Assembly (NCBI GenBank): GCA_005765155.1
Contig: VCCP01000003.1
Coordinates: 1,488,001 to 1,552,000 of the forward strand
Direction: 5' to 3'
Source: Zelopaecilomyces penicillatus
Lineage: Eukaryota > Ascomycota > Sordariomycetes > Hypocreales > Pseudodiploosporaceae
Length of the DNA: 64,000 bases
Below are positions 1 to 11,662 of this stretch, piece by piece. The number at the start of each line of letters is the position of its first letter. Position 1 is the stretch's first letter. Below the pieces are notes generated by a model. That model did not search any database. It saw nothing but the letters and a program-made list of their open reading frames with translations, and was not told where the DNA came from. Position numbers and translations under genes: made by a program.

Positions 1-1190
1 TTAGAGTAGTTTACATCGTGGAGTTTATTGGTTTTCTAGGAGAGGAGCTTGTTTCCAGTTTTCGTTGCTGCTGGTTTTCGAGGGCCCCCGTCTGTACTGC
101 TAACAGACGCGAACGGTTCGAAATTTTTCATTGATATTTGTTCCGCTTTCTGAACGGACCCTTGACAATACGTGATGTGTGTGTAGTTGTTGTACCGCCA
201 GTTCAACCTCTCTCGTGGCTTGAGACTCAAGAGTTGTAAGAATGTCAGTTCGGTCGCAATAGTTGGATTTATCAACTATTGACGTTAACAGTTTGGACCG
301 GCGGCCATCATCCGTTGCGTAATAGAGCCCTTATCCCACGTTGTCACTTTGCGAGATGCATAGAAATCTGATAGAATCTTGGATGCCTGTTTAGAAAGAT
401 TGAATCGTGGGAGCTCTTATAACTCGTTTAGGATGTAGGGAAATGCGTGAGTATGTTGGTTGATACAACAGGTGCAACCCATGGAGGGTGTGGGTGTAAC
501 AGTCCTGGCCTGGACTACCTAGACAACCGGACAATTAAATTCAATGACAAGGTAACTTTCCATTCTCACTTTCACAACCATGTTTTCACCCATTTCGGGC
601 AGTCCGTATACGGTGTAGTGAGAACCAACACAATATGCGCATTAAATGCATAGCAAGTATCAAGCGAACATTAAGTGATTGTTGCATTTCGCTATCCTGA
701 TTTAAGCGCCGAACCGAAGTCGCATGCTCTCGCTCGCTGCCTGTAGCCGCCGCAGCTCTTCAGGTGCAGCCAACCCTGGTCGAATTCGCTCCGCTTTTCA
801 GCAATCGCGGCGGTTATTCGGGCAGTCTGACAGGCAGAGTTGCCCTGCCTGGTGAGGCTGTTCCAGAATGCTGGAATTGAAACGCTGGGGTGCAAATGTT
901 ATTAAGATGCCGCACAACCTCGTAGTTTCCTGGGGCAATGCCTCGTCTGGTCTGTTACATCTGGAAGTAGTGGATCATAGTGATCAGAAATCCCGAAAAA
1001 GCTTTGCGGTTTCTGTCTAATGTCACCAAAAAGTCTTTGCTCTCAGAGAAAACACATCCAGCGACTGTTCATACGTCGCAGTGTTTCATGTTTTCATATC
1101 GTTCCGATGTGCGAGTCACATTCATCTGATAATTAACGAAGTTTTGGCACTATATATTATTGACGGCGCTTTCTGCGTGACGAACCCATC
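1..1190. other. Gene-free left edge and NLR upstream region
   Basis: No convincing coding region, tRNA or transposon was found. The open frames here are short (under 80 codons), lack recognisable motifs and have no partner exons. The segment should contain the promoter and leader of the NLR gene that starts at about 1191. A TATATATTATT stretch lies about 40 bases before that start. Confidence 0.5.
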
Positions 1191-4100
1191 ATGATTGAGC
1201 CTGGTTTGCATATTGTTCATGGCGCTAATGAGGGAACCGCAGGCGAAGCCGAGCCAGAGATTGAGTAGGTTTCTTTTACATCCCCAACGTCTGTTGTTAT
1301 CGGCTCTAACATTGACCGCCTAGCATTGTCGCTGTACACGGCCTGAACTTCAAGAACAATCCAAATCATGCCCGGGCAACATGGTCTCGTCCTGGTGTGC
1401 TCTGGCTCAAAGACTTTCTCCCGGCAAGTCTCCAAAAGCCATGCCGAGTGATGTTATTCGCGTACAACTCCAGCCCAGCCATGGGTGCGGCTGCTATGCT
1501 CATTGACGACCATGCGAAGATGCTGTTGAATTGTCTGGCCGCGATGCGGGAGGTATGAGCACTGGGCATACAAAATCATTTGTTTAACAATGGTGGTCTA
1601 ATAAGCAGTAGGAGGCGCCAAAAAGGCCGCTTCTTTTCATTTGCCACAGCTTAGGAGGCATTGTGGTCAAATCAGTAGGTTAAAAGCATTGTTCTGACTC
1701 TCTTCCACAGTTGTTAATCTAGATTAGGCACTTGTTGAAGCGACTTTGAATCCTGCATACCACTCAATTCTCCACTCAGCCCGGCTCCTAGTTTTCTTCG
1801 CAACCCCCCATCAGGGTGGAAACTATAGCGGCATTGGTGATGTCGCGGCGAAAATCGTTCGATTGGGAATTCGAACCCCTGGAAACGACCTTCTTGATGG
1901 CCTGAAGGCAGGCTCACACGGTGTGATGAGGCGCTTCGAGCAAGCCCGTCACTTGCCAGAAACATGCCTGGTAGTCAGCTTCTATGAGACAGAAGATTAC
2001 GGCAGGCTGGGTATTGTAAGTCGCTGCTGACCTTGACCAAGCAGCTTATGCCTCTAAACCTAACATACTTAAGATTGTAGATAAAGAGTCTGCAATACTG
2101 GGCTTGCCGGAAGGTCGAGAAAAAAGAGTTGCCATGAATGCTAACCACAGTTCTATCTGCAAGTTTGCCACAGCAAGTAGTTGTGAACCAGTCGCCAGCC
2201 TTATCGCCGTGGAGCTTGAGCGAGCTTTGGAACTGCACCGGGCTCTTGAACCAGGTCGTATGTGAACTAGATCTTCAATACGGAGATCATATTAGTGCTA
2301 ACCCCTCATCAGCCGAAAATATCCATTGGCTTGTGCCTCGCTCTGCAAGTCCATTTCTCATCGGACGTGCTAAGATCACCAGCAACGTCATAGGTTCCAT
2401 ATCACCAGTCCTGGATGAAACACCAGCGTACCAGAAGCGATTTATTCTGACAGGCATTGGAGGCCAAGGGAAGAGTGAGATATGCTTGAATGTAGTGAAT
2501 CAGGTCCGGTCGCTGTGCGTTACCAGAATCCTTGTGTTGTTCCGTTAGCTGACGTGAATTAGGTTTTGGGGCATATTCTGGGTGGATGTCGGCAGCAAGG
2601 CAACGGCTACAGCCGGGTTTTCAAGAGTTGCTCGCATGCTAGGTTCCGACGCTAAAGAGATCGATGACATACTTCTATTGCTTTCCAACTGTGAGGCCAA
2701 AAACAACTGGCTTCTTGTGCTGGACAACGCCGATGACAGAGACATTGACTACGCCCAGTATTTTCCATCTGGGACTCGCGGCACAGTCATCATGACATCT
2801 CGACTTCCAGAATGTTCTCTTCATAGCACAATTGGTCATGAAGAGGTTGATAATCTCGACCAAGACTCCTGTGTTAGCCTCCTCATGAAAGCTAGTCGAG
2901 TCCCAGAAGAGACCTGGCCTTCCCTCAGGCCTGCCGCAGAAATGATCTCAAAGGAATTGGGATTTCACACACTTGCTCTTCTCCATGCGGCAGCATATAT
3001 AGCCTCTGGATATTGTAGTATGCCTGACTATGCAGCCGAATACAAACGTCAACGTGAAAGGCTACTCAAATTCGGGCTGACGCAATCCCAATCGCGATAT
3101 CGCAACGTTTACGCAACATTTGAGGCGTCCGCACATGTTCTCGAAGTGTCAAATACAGAGTCTTCTCGGGATGCTCTAGATTTGCTCGAGATGCTTTCAA
3201 CTTTTCATCATGAGGATATCCCCGTTCAATTTTTTGACCAGATATTGGAAGGTGCTAAGCGAGCATGGAAGACACCTCCAGAAGATGAGACACTTGACCA
3301 GCTATCAAAATGGCACATTGCTAAACTGCCTCTGTTTCTCCGGGATGTGAATTCACCTCGCAATCAGCCTCGGTTATCGTCTGCGTTGGATCAGTTATGT
3401 TCTCTTGCACTTGTCAAAAAATCACAAACAAGGGGCATGACGGTTCTTTCTCTACACCCGCTTATACATAGCTGGATTGCCGCTCGCCAGGAGCACACCC
3501 AAAGGCTATCTTGGTTACGTTCCTCTGCCTGCGCATTTGCATTGTGGCAATATGCAAATCATGGCTGGAAGTTATACATCGATCGTTTGGGCCCTCATTT
3601 GACATTCATGCTCGAGGCCACTTCATTCGTTGACGAAGTGAAAGCCTCGGTACATATGGTGCAAACATACATTCACCTTGGAGAATTAATGCAAAATTTG
3701 CGATATGATCATCAGCTTTCGGTTCTTCTTGATCAAATCTTTCATTACTTTAACGCCGATATGCTCCAGCCCACAAAGGATCTATTACCGATATACAACA
3801 TGGCGTCTTTCAACCAGAACAATCTAGGGAATTTCAAGACATCGATTCACATAATAAAGAAAGTGCTCCAGATCCAGGAGTCCAACACTGAAATAAAGAT
3901 GGATTTTGTACTCACGTCTCAAACAGCACTTGGCAGAGCGTACCTCGTCAATGGGGAAACAAAACAGGCTTTGGCTACGTTGGAAAAGATTAACAAGATT
4001 CAAGATCTCCACCTGCCAAGAGACGATCCTTCTAGGGTTGCCTTGAAAAATATTCTGGGTATGGCCTACCGGGCCAACAGTCAACCAAAAGAGGCAATTC

Positions 4101-6308
4101 AGGTCTTACAGGAAGGTCTCAGAATCGAGTTGCTACATGAAGCAGAAGGAAACCCGTCTCTTTCTGCGCTGCGATACGAGATTGCACGGTCGTATTTAGA
4201 CAATGGTCAGATAAAAGATGCAATTCTGATTTTCCAGCAAGCTTTGGCTATTCAGGAGAAGTACGTTCACGCAAGACATCCGAACTTGCTTGCAATGAGA
4301 GGTGGTCTTGCCAGAGCTCTGCTGAGCAATGGTCAGACAAAAGAGGCGATTGAAATATTTGAGAAAATCTGTGAACTTAAGGAAGAAGACACAAAGTTTG
4401 ACCACCCTGCAATTTTAGCAACGCGCTACATGCTTGCCGCCGCCTACCACCAAGACGGTCGGGTTAAGCAATCAATATCCATACTCGAAGACATTCTCCA
4501 ACTTTATGATTGTGACGAAGACCATCCAAACAGGTTGGCCATTCGATATGAGCTAGGCTCTGCTTACCTGACAGATGGTCATACCAAAAAGGCTTTACAT
4601 TTTCTTCTAGAGACTAAAGCCATTCAGAATTCCCTGTTTGATGAAGGCCATATACACTATATACAATTGGATATGATCCTCAGCACAGCCTACATGAAAG
4701 ATGGACAGACAGCAGCAGCCATTAGTGTTCTCGAGAGGCTTCTGGAGTTGCAAGAAAAATTCTTTGATGAAGGTCATGGCAATCGTTGCGCAGTACTACG
4801 CCAGCTTGGTATAGTGTATCTCGGCAACGGTGAGGTACACAAGGCTACAAACTTGCTAGAGGAAGTTGTAAAGATTGAAGACATCGCCCTTGAACCAGGT
4901 AATCCCACTCGAGAATCTTCAAAAGAAGTTCTTGGAAGCTGTTATCTTGCCAGCGGCCAAACGAAAAAAGCAGTGGAGCTCCTTGAGGACATAGTTGAGC
5001 TATCACGCAAAACTCTGGGAGAAGGCCACCCCAATGGTCTCCATGCGCAACACGAGCTTGCCAGGGCATATTTTGCGGACAGTCAACTTGATCGATCAGT
5101 AACTCTTTTCGAGCATGTTGTTAGCATGCAATCCAAACTTCTTGATGCAGATCACCCAGATCAAGTGACGACAAAACGCCTGCTTGGCTTAACTTATTTG
5201 GCGATGGGCAAGCTATCAGATGCGATGGCCATCTTCGAAGAGGCGTATAATATTCTACAGACAAAACTAGAAGAATACCACCCGTTGAGGGTCCAGTCAC
5301 AGAATGATCTTGCAAAGGGCTACCTGGCAAGCAACCATGTGGAACTAGCCATAGAGCTCCTGGAAGAGGTAGTTCGAATTCGTAACCTTACCCTTACGGC
5401 AAATCACCCCGATCAACTAGAGTCCAAGGTTCAGCTTAGTTCAGCTTACCTTGCAAGCAACTTGACCAAAGATGCAATATTGGTCCTAGAAGAGGTTGTA
5501 TCTGCCCATGCAACAGAAGGCGACCAACATCGACTTAGTCGTCTTTCAGCACAACACAGTCTTGGTGTGGCATACTTCAAGGACGGCCGAATCAAAGCAG
5601 CTATCTCGGTCCTAGAAGAAGTCGTAGGAGCCCAGTCTAACCTCGATGAATGCCATCGCAATAAGCTCGCTGCTCAATATGAGCTCGGGCGGTGTTATCG
5701 GTTAGCTGATAGAATACCTGACGCGATAGCCATTTTTGATGACCTCGTTCGAGTCGAAAGCGCAACCCTTGAAAGAGATGATCCATCCCGACTATTATCA
5801 CAACACGAACTCGGGTGTGCTTATCTAGCAAATGGTCAGGCAAAAGAGGCTATCAAAATTTTAGAAGAGGTGGTTATGATGAGACGACAGACTCTCAGCA
5901 GGGGAGACCCTCTGTGTATAGCATCAGAGCATGAACTCGGTGTGGCATACCTAGAGGGTGAGCATACAAAAAAAGGAATATCGATCCTTAACGACGTCCT
6001 CGCTATACAAAAGGAGTACCTAGCCGAAGATCATTTCTTGAGGCACAACACACAATATGAACTCGGCTCAATTTACCTGAACCTCGGGCAGACAAAAAAA
6101 GCTATACCTGTGTTGGAGGATCTGAGCAGAATCCTCAAGCAACACCTTAATGAGCAGCATCCCAAAAGCATTGATGTTCAGCAGCAGCTTGTAAAAGCGC
6201 GGAAACTAAACAATCGTAAGTTTTAAACTCACCCTGGACGGTGTTCTACAGTCGACTAACAATTATGTAGCCGTGTCACGCACAATGCTGCGACTTGGGT
6301 TGCGATAG
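1191..6308 (+). CDS. NLR/STAND protein: alpha/beta-hydrolase, NB-ARC, TPR array
   Basis: Predicted 1576-residue intracellular NLR. Exons: 1191-1264, 1324-1552, 1612-1674, 1728-2015, 2074-2257, 2313-2514, 2563-6215, 6271-6308; phases agree and the sum is divisible by three. Residues about 24-230 form a SERAC1/DUF676-like alpha/beta-hydrolase, with DIVAVHGLNF at the first beta strand and CHSLGG at 112-117 (nucleophile Ser114). The NB-ARC domain has Walker A GIGGQGKS (327-334), Walker B LLVLDN (397-402), VIMTSR, and the fungal-type LGFHTLAL in place of GLPLAL. A winged-helix region with LHPLIHSW follows. From about residue 790 there are 18 TPRs of about 42 residues (LGxAYLxxGQTKKAIxxLEEV type). 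In characterised fungal NLRs of this layout the TPRs sense a ligand and the hydrolase is the effector; a role in allorecognition or antagonist sensing is inferred. The start codon is the least certain element. Base composition is more AT-rich than in the housekeeping genes. Confidence 0.87.
3891..6150 (+). repeat. Array of 18 coding TPR repeats of about 126 bp
   Basis: The C-terminal half of the NLR consists of 18 consecutive units of about 42 residues. Each has a conserved ELGxAYLxxG first helix, an AIxxLEEVVxIQ second helix and an H/D-P boundary. Units keep phase, with only one- or two-residue length differences. They are related but not near-identical at DNA level, so this looks like an old array rather than a fresh expansion. 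Confidence 0.85.
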
Positions 6309-8138
6309 ATGTCTTATTTGTAGATTAGAAAAAGATGATGAATTTGGGGGTTATTATGAGATTATGAAGTCATGAGTCCTTTTATGTTTATGAATGAGGA
6401 AATATGACATGGTTGATGAAGGTTGAAGCTGAAAAGAGTGTGGAACCTATTGGATGGATGGATGTATTATTTTGAACACTAAGGTTCTTTGAATCTAATA
6501 GGTCACAATTGTTGCACTTAAGTTACCACCTATGAGATGCAGGTCGGGTTATTATTGCGTTACTTAGTTCACGAACTGAGCGCAAGAGCAAGTTAACGCA
6601 CAGCCAGACCGCGGATACTATCATCCTTCAACAACCCAACTTTGACAAGCGCTGGAAACACAGGCAAATAGGTCCCCGATAAGTTTAGTCTTAGTCTCTT
6701 AGATCTTCTTCAAGAGTGGACATACAGGGTTTACAACCAGTTGGTCACACGAGTGGAGAAGTCGTGGGCACGTCGGCTCCGATGAATGCAACCGGCCAGT
6801 GTTTGCCCTCCGTTTCCTCCGAGGCGCAGCCTGATACGACCTGCTTCATAACCCGGTTGAAATGTTCGACAAGGATAATACCACGATTATAGGTGGGCTA
6901 TCTGCCAGGTTCAGGATGTGCAGCGTCACATGCCAGAGAATGGACAAGCACTATGACAAGAACGCACATATGTAGCCATCCAGCACAGCTATACAATTGG
7001 CATGATTACCGATGTAAATGTAGGCTTACGTTGATTGTAAACCAATATATTGAACATGGGAATAGTTCTGTGGTTCATGGATGTTTTGATCTGATATAGA
7101 AGATAGTAGAGTCGGTCGCCCGCTTGGTGTTGATATTTCCTCAATTTGCGGCCGCTTTCATGAGAGCGCCCGGCCGGCTGTATTGGGAATATGGTTCAGC
7201 AGCTCTTGGGGCTTGACACCACTGTGAGAAGTACATGCACTCTGCAAGTGATTGTAGCCTCGGCTCTCCACTTTTCTTGCTTGCAGGTCAGGTTGGATAA
7301 CTTCTTTCAAAACCATTGGTCGTGATTGGCCACAACCCCTCCTCTTCTCCAATATTAGGCGGTGCGCTCCAGCCCTGTTTCGTCACGATGCATCGCCATA
7401 GATGGCATGGGGGCATCACTCCATGGTACGTTGTTACTGCAAAAATGTTGCAGACGGAGAACCCACGATGTGTTTGCACCATTCCCAAACAGGGGCTTCG
7501 TACAGAGGTCGCTAAAAAAATGATAGAGCCACCTGTCAACGCTCAGCACTAGTTGATGTTGCTGAGACATGTTATAGATGAGCCTGGCAAAAGCATATCC
7601 TTCCCAAAAGAACCGACGGCGTGAAGTAATAGGTTCCAACTTCCAAGCTCTAGTGTCCAGGATCGGCCACTTCTCCGCAATGGGTTTCATCTTGCTACTG
7701 TACATACGTACGACAGCACAACAGAGGGGCCACGCCGACGCAACCCCAGCTACCGCCGTTGCGGCTGGGCGACGAACCATGACCCTCGCTCACATTTAGC
7801 GAGAACGCATATCGCCATAGGTGGGATGGATGTGCAGGAGGGTGGGATACGGACGAGCAGAGTTTAGGCTTGGGCGCCTGAATCTTTCCGAAATTACATT
7901 ATAAACACCTGGAAGGGACCCCTCGAATGGTTGCATGAAAGCTGTTGTTACTTCCGTACTCCTGGTGTAAACTCCCACTCGGTCTTTATCTCTCACTCCG
8001 GTGTGTTCGTCGTCAAACGGAGCGAACGCGCAGAGCAACCCAGCTGCGAAAGGCACACGTAGGAAGGATACAGACAGTTGCAACTTTCAACGACAACTTC
8101 GGCTTCGAGTCTGGCTCCGGCCACAACATAACGCAGCC
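6309..8138. other. Intergenic, NLR to P450
   Basis: This 1.8 kb holds the 3' flank of the NLR and the promoter/leader of the P450 gene. A 141-codon minus-strand open frame at 7355-7780 has no recognisable domain and no plausible partner exons, so I do not call it. A short ATGG-type run (GGATGGATGGATG) lies near 6453. Nothing else is supported. Confidence 0.5.
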
Positions 8139-10063
8139 ATGGCGAGCGAAAACGCAAGCCTTGCTGGCACCCTCCTTGCCGGCGCCTACATCACCTGGTC
8201 CGTCGTAGAACGCATCGCCGTCCGCGTCACAGACCAGTATCTCACCCCATATGCTGCCTACTGTCCACTATGGGCAGCTATTATCGCCATCCCTGTTTTC
8301 CTGTTCTTGCGCAACGAGCACCACTACCTTCATGGTATGCGCATCCACGGCTGTAAGCCAGCGCCAGTCTATCCGCACTCTGACCCCATCTTCGGCTTGG
8401 ACATGGTGCTTCGCGTTGCCCGAGCCATCAAGGACCATGAGGTACTGGAGCTGTGGGATTCCTTTTTCAGAACTATTGGAAATACCTACTGGTCCCTGGC
8501 CATGGGAAGGTGGATCGTCATGACGACTGAGCCAGAAAATGTCAAGGCGATTCTGTTTTCACAGTTTGACTCGTGGGACGTTTTAGATGTGCGTCAGCAG
8601 ATTAGCATTCAGTCTCTGGGTCCGCACGCCATCTTTTCCGTCAACGGCAAGGAGTGGCAACATGCGCGCTCCATGATCCGGCCTAGTTTCGTCAGGAACC
8701 AGATAGCCGATCTTGAGTGTACTGACAGACACGTGGAGAACTTTCTCAAAAGGCTTCCTACCGATGGATCCAAGATAAACATTGAGAATTTGCTGTACTT
8801 GTTTACCATTGATATTACAACAGACTTTATGTAAGTGCCCAGCCAAGGAACAGCAAAACTCATTCACCCCCCTCCCATGGACTTATCCCCCACACTCTTA
8901 TACACCTCCTCATAACAAGACAGACAAGGACAAACAAGCTTACTCGCCCCCTTCTAGGTTTGGATACTCCACCGATATGCTCTGCAACCCTACTCTTGAA
9001 TCCGTTGAATTCACAGATGCCTTTGACTATACGCTCCAAAGCTCCACGAGCCGCGGCCGCATGGGCCACCTCCTGCTCCTCCTCCCGGATAAGAAGTTTG
9101 ATCAGTCGTTCAAAACGTGCCAGCGATTCATTGACCACCACGTTGCGGAGGCTCTGGCCAAGGGCCGAGAAAAGGAGCGGTCGTATCTGTTCTTGAACGA
9201 GATGATCAACTCTGGCGCATCCCCCAGCATGCTTCGCGATCAGCTGCTCGCCATGATTTTGGGGGGTCGCGACACAAGTGCAAGCACTATGAGCTCATTG
9301 TTTTGGATGCTAGCTCGTCGCCCAGATGTTGTCGCGAAAATGAGGGCTGAAATTAAGGATCTTGGCAACAAGAAACCAACGTGGGAAGAACTGAAAAACA
9401 TGAAATATTTGAACAATGTGTTGAAAGAAGGTACGTCTGCCACTCTGCATTGACTTTTTTGACACCTTGCTTCCTGTGTACTCACAAAGATTTCCCAACA
9501 TAATAGCCTTGAGACTCTGGTCGCCTGTTGCAACAAACATGCGAACAGCCGTTAAGGACATCGCACTTCCCAAGGGCGGAGGTCCGGATGGCCAAAGCCC
9601 CTTGTTCGTCCCCAAGGGCACCAGCTGCCGATACTCACTGCACAGCATGCACCGCAGGAAGGATCTTTTCGGCGAGGATGCATTGGAGTTCCGTCCAGAG
9701 CGGTGGGAATCTCACCGGCCAGGGTAAGTTCACTCCAAACTCTACATTCAAACTGGAACCCATTTCTCAAGTTCTCACAATGCGGCCCCCGCCCAACCCT
9801 CATTCCTGAAACATGCACGTGCTAACGAGCTTTTCCTCTTCTTTTTTTGCTCTGTCAATAGATGGGAGTATCTTCCATTTAGCGGCGGGCCGCGAATCTG
9901 CATCGGACAGCAATTTGCTCTTACCCAGATGAGCTACCTCATTGCGCGTGTTTTCCAGTTGTTTGACAAAATCGAGGCGAGAGACGATCGCGTCATGAAG
10001 CATGCTGTTGGTACAACTTTGAGCCTGCCGAATAATTGCTGGATCAGCCTAACCCCAGCATGA
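8139..10063 (+). CDS. Cytochrome P450, CYP52-like (alkane/fatty-acid hydroxylase type)
   Basis: Predicted 527-residue microsomal P450. Exons: 8139-8830, 8958-9430, 9507-9723, 9862-10063. All introns are GT-AG with matching phases, and the sum is 1584 nt. The N terminus is hydrophobic (membrane anchor). The I helix has GGRDTS at 333-338, the K helix has EALR (388-391), a FRPERW motif follows, and the haem loop FSGGPRICIG places the thiolate ligand at Cys474. The spacing and the GGPRICIGQQFAL-type loop match the CYP52/CYP63/CYP539 group, which hydroxylates n-alkanes and fatty acids at the terminal carbon using a reductase partner in the ER; the substrate is inferred. I chose the ATG at 8139 because it precedes the hydrophobic anchor. 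An in-frame extension upstream to about 8001 reads as leader sequence. No biosynthetic cluster genes adjoin it, so catabolic or stress use is likelier than secondary metabolism. Confidence 0.9.
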
Positions 10064-10539
10064 GAGCTGTGCGCATAGGAAATGTCATTGTTTGCAAGTA
10101 TGTAGTCGTCACGGTTTGGCACATGATTGATGATTGGTATCGATTTGAACAGTTATAGTAGTATCATGATGTATGACGCTTCTATTGACTTCGTTCAGCT
10201 CTTCATAGTTTGCATATTCAGCGTTAATCATTTAAATGGCATGTCAATATGTTGATGGTATGAAAAGCGGAATCAATCCAAAACACCAACGAGCAAGGGG
10301 CATCCTCACGTGACCACGTATCATCAGAGACCAGAAACTGCTGTGACAAGCTAGCTATGCCAAACGCCAAACACACTTTAGCTCCAACCAAAGTTTCCAA
10401 GCACGCTTTTCATTATTGCACGCCTCGCGCCAATTGACAATCGGACACAAACGTCACAATTGATTATCTACATTCAAATCCTATCAACTGCGAAATAAAT
10501 TGACGAGCTTCTTTGACTCGCAAACCCAGCAAATTAAAC
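10064..10539. other. Intergenic, P450 to RNPS1-like gene
   Basis: Short tandem intergenic region holding the P450 3' flank and the promoter/leader of the SR-protein gene. It contains a CACGTG E-box-like hexamer near 10308. No gene is seen. Confidence 0.5.
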
Positions 10540-11662
10540 ATGGCGTCACGCTCGCCTTCGAGGGGCCGGGGCAGGTCAACGTCGCGATCACCACCGCCCA
10601 AACCCGACGGATCGCGCTCCCCATCTCCGTCTCGTCGTCGCCGCTACGATTCCCGCTCTTCATCGCGATCATATACTCCGCCGCCGCGCCGCAACGGACG
10701 TCATCGAAGCCATAGCCGCGGCGGGAGTCGTGGTCGCAGCCAGAGCAATGAGCGACCGGAAGGTCCCCTCGCCAAGAGCACAAAGGTACGGAAGCTGTGG
10801 TGTACACTTTTTTTTCGTACTGTTATGACTGTCTCGCTGGCTTGTTCTCCTTTCTCCAGGAGAATGATGTGATTACGTGCGAGGAAAACTAAGCCGCTAA
10901 CTGACCTCTTTGTTTGGCAAGTAGATAGTGGTGGAGCGATTGTCAAAAAATATCAATGAGGACCATTTATATGAGATCTTTGGTCAATTTGGTCACATCA
11001 AAGACCTCGATCTTCCCATCAACAGAACCTGTAAGTGGATGTTCATTTTCATTGCGACTTTTTCTCATTTGCACTACCCCTTTTCACGTCACAAACAGAC
11101 ACTAATGCGCAATGCTTTACAATAAGTTGGAACCAATCGAGGTACTGCGTACATCCTCTTCGATCATGAGGAAGATGCCGAGGCGGCGATAGCTCACATG
11201 CATGAGGCTCAAGTCGACGGCGCCACCATCAACGTCTCTATCGTCCTGCAACGGAAAAAGCTCTCGCCAGCACCACCGACAGCGAGACGAGGTGCCAATA
11301 TCGACCCAAGGGTCCCCTTTTCTGGCCCTCGTGGAGGTGGCCCGCCTGGCAGAGGTGGTCCTGGGGGAGGGGCGGGAGGACGTCGTCGGGCATCACCCTC
11401 AAGCCGGTATGGTCCCCGATCTGACGTTTACCGGCCGTCATCTCGATCACCCTCACGATCTCCTGGTAGCCCACCACCGTCTCGGGGAGGTGGTGGTGGC
11501 GGAGGCGGTGGAGGTCGATACCGGAGTCGCTCAGCGGACTCTTACTCGTCACGGTCCAGATCTAGGTCTCCTGTGCAACGAAGGCGCGGTGGAGGCGGTG
11601 GCCGTTCAGACAGCGATCGCAGCCGGTCTCGCTCTCGCAGCAGAACTCGACGACACAGATGA
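10540..11662 (+). CDS. RNPS1-like serine/arginine-rich RRM protein
   Basis: Predicted 295-residue nuclear RNA-binding protein. Exons: 10540-10785, 10925-11030, 11127-11662 (888 nt, phases agree). Residues 1-82 are SR-rich. One RRM spans about 83-160, with RNP2-like IVVERL and RNP1-like RGTAYILF. The C-terminal half mixes glycine-rich stretches with RS dipeptides (RSRSRSRTRRHR end). The layout matches RNPS1, a peripheral exon-junction-complex/ASAP factor that links splicing with mRNA surveillance and export. The acceptor of exon 3 is a non-optimal AAG preceded by a CTAAT branch-like sequence, chosen because it restores the RRM loop FGTNRGTAY. An SR-like splicing factor that is not an RNPS1 orthologue is the main alternative. 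Confidence 0.86.

Noticed and set aside
7355..7780. 141-codon minus-strand open frame between NLR and P450
   Set aside because: No domain, no splice-consistent extension and no good start context; retained only as intergenic.
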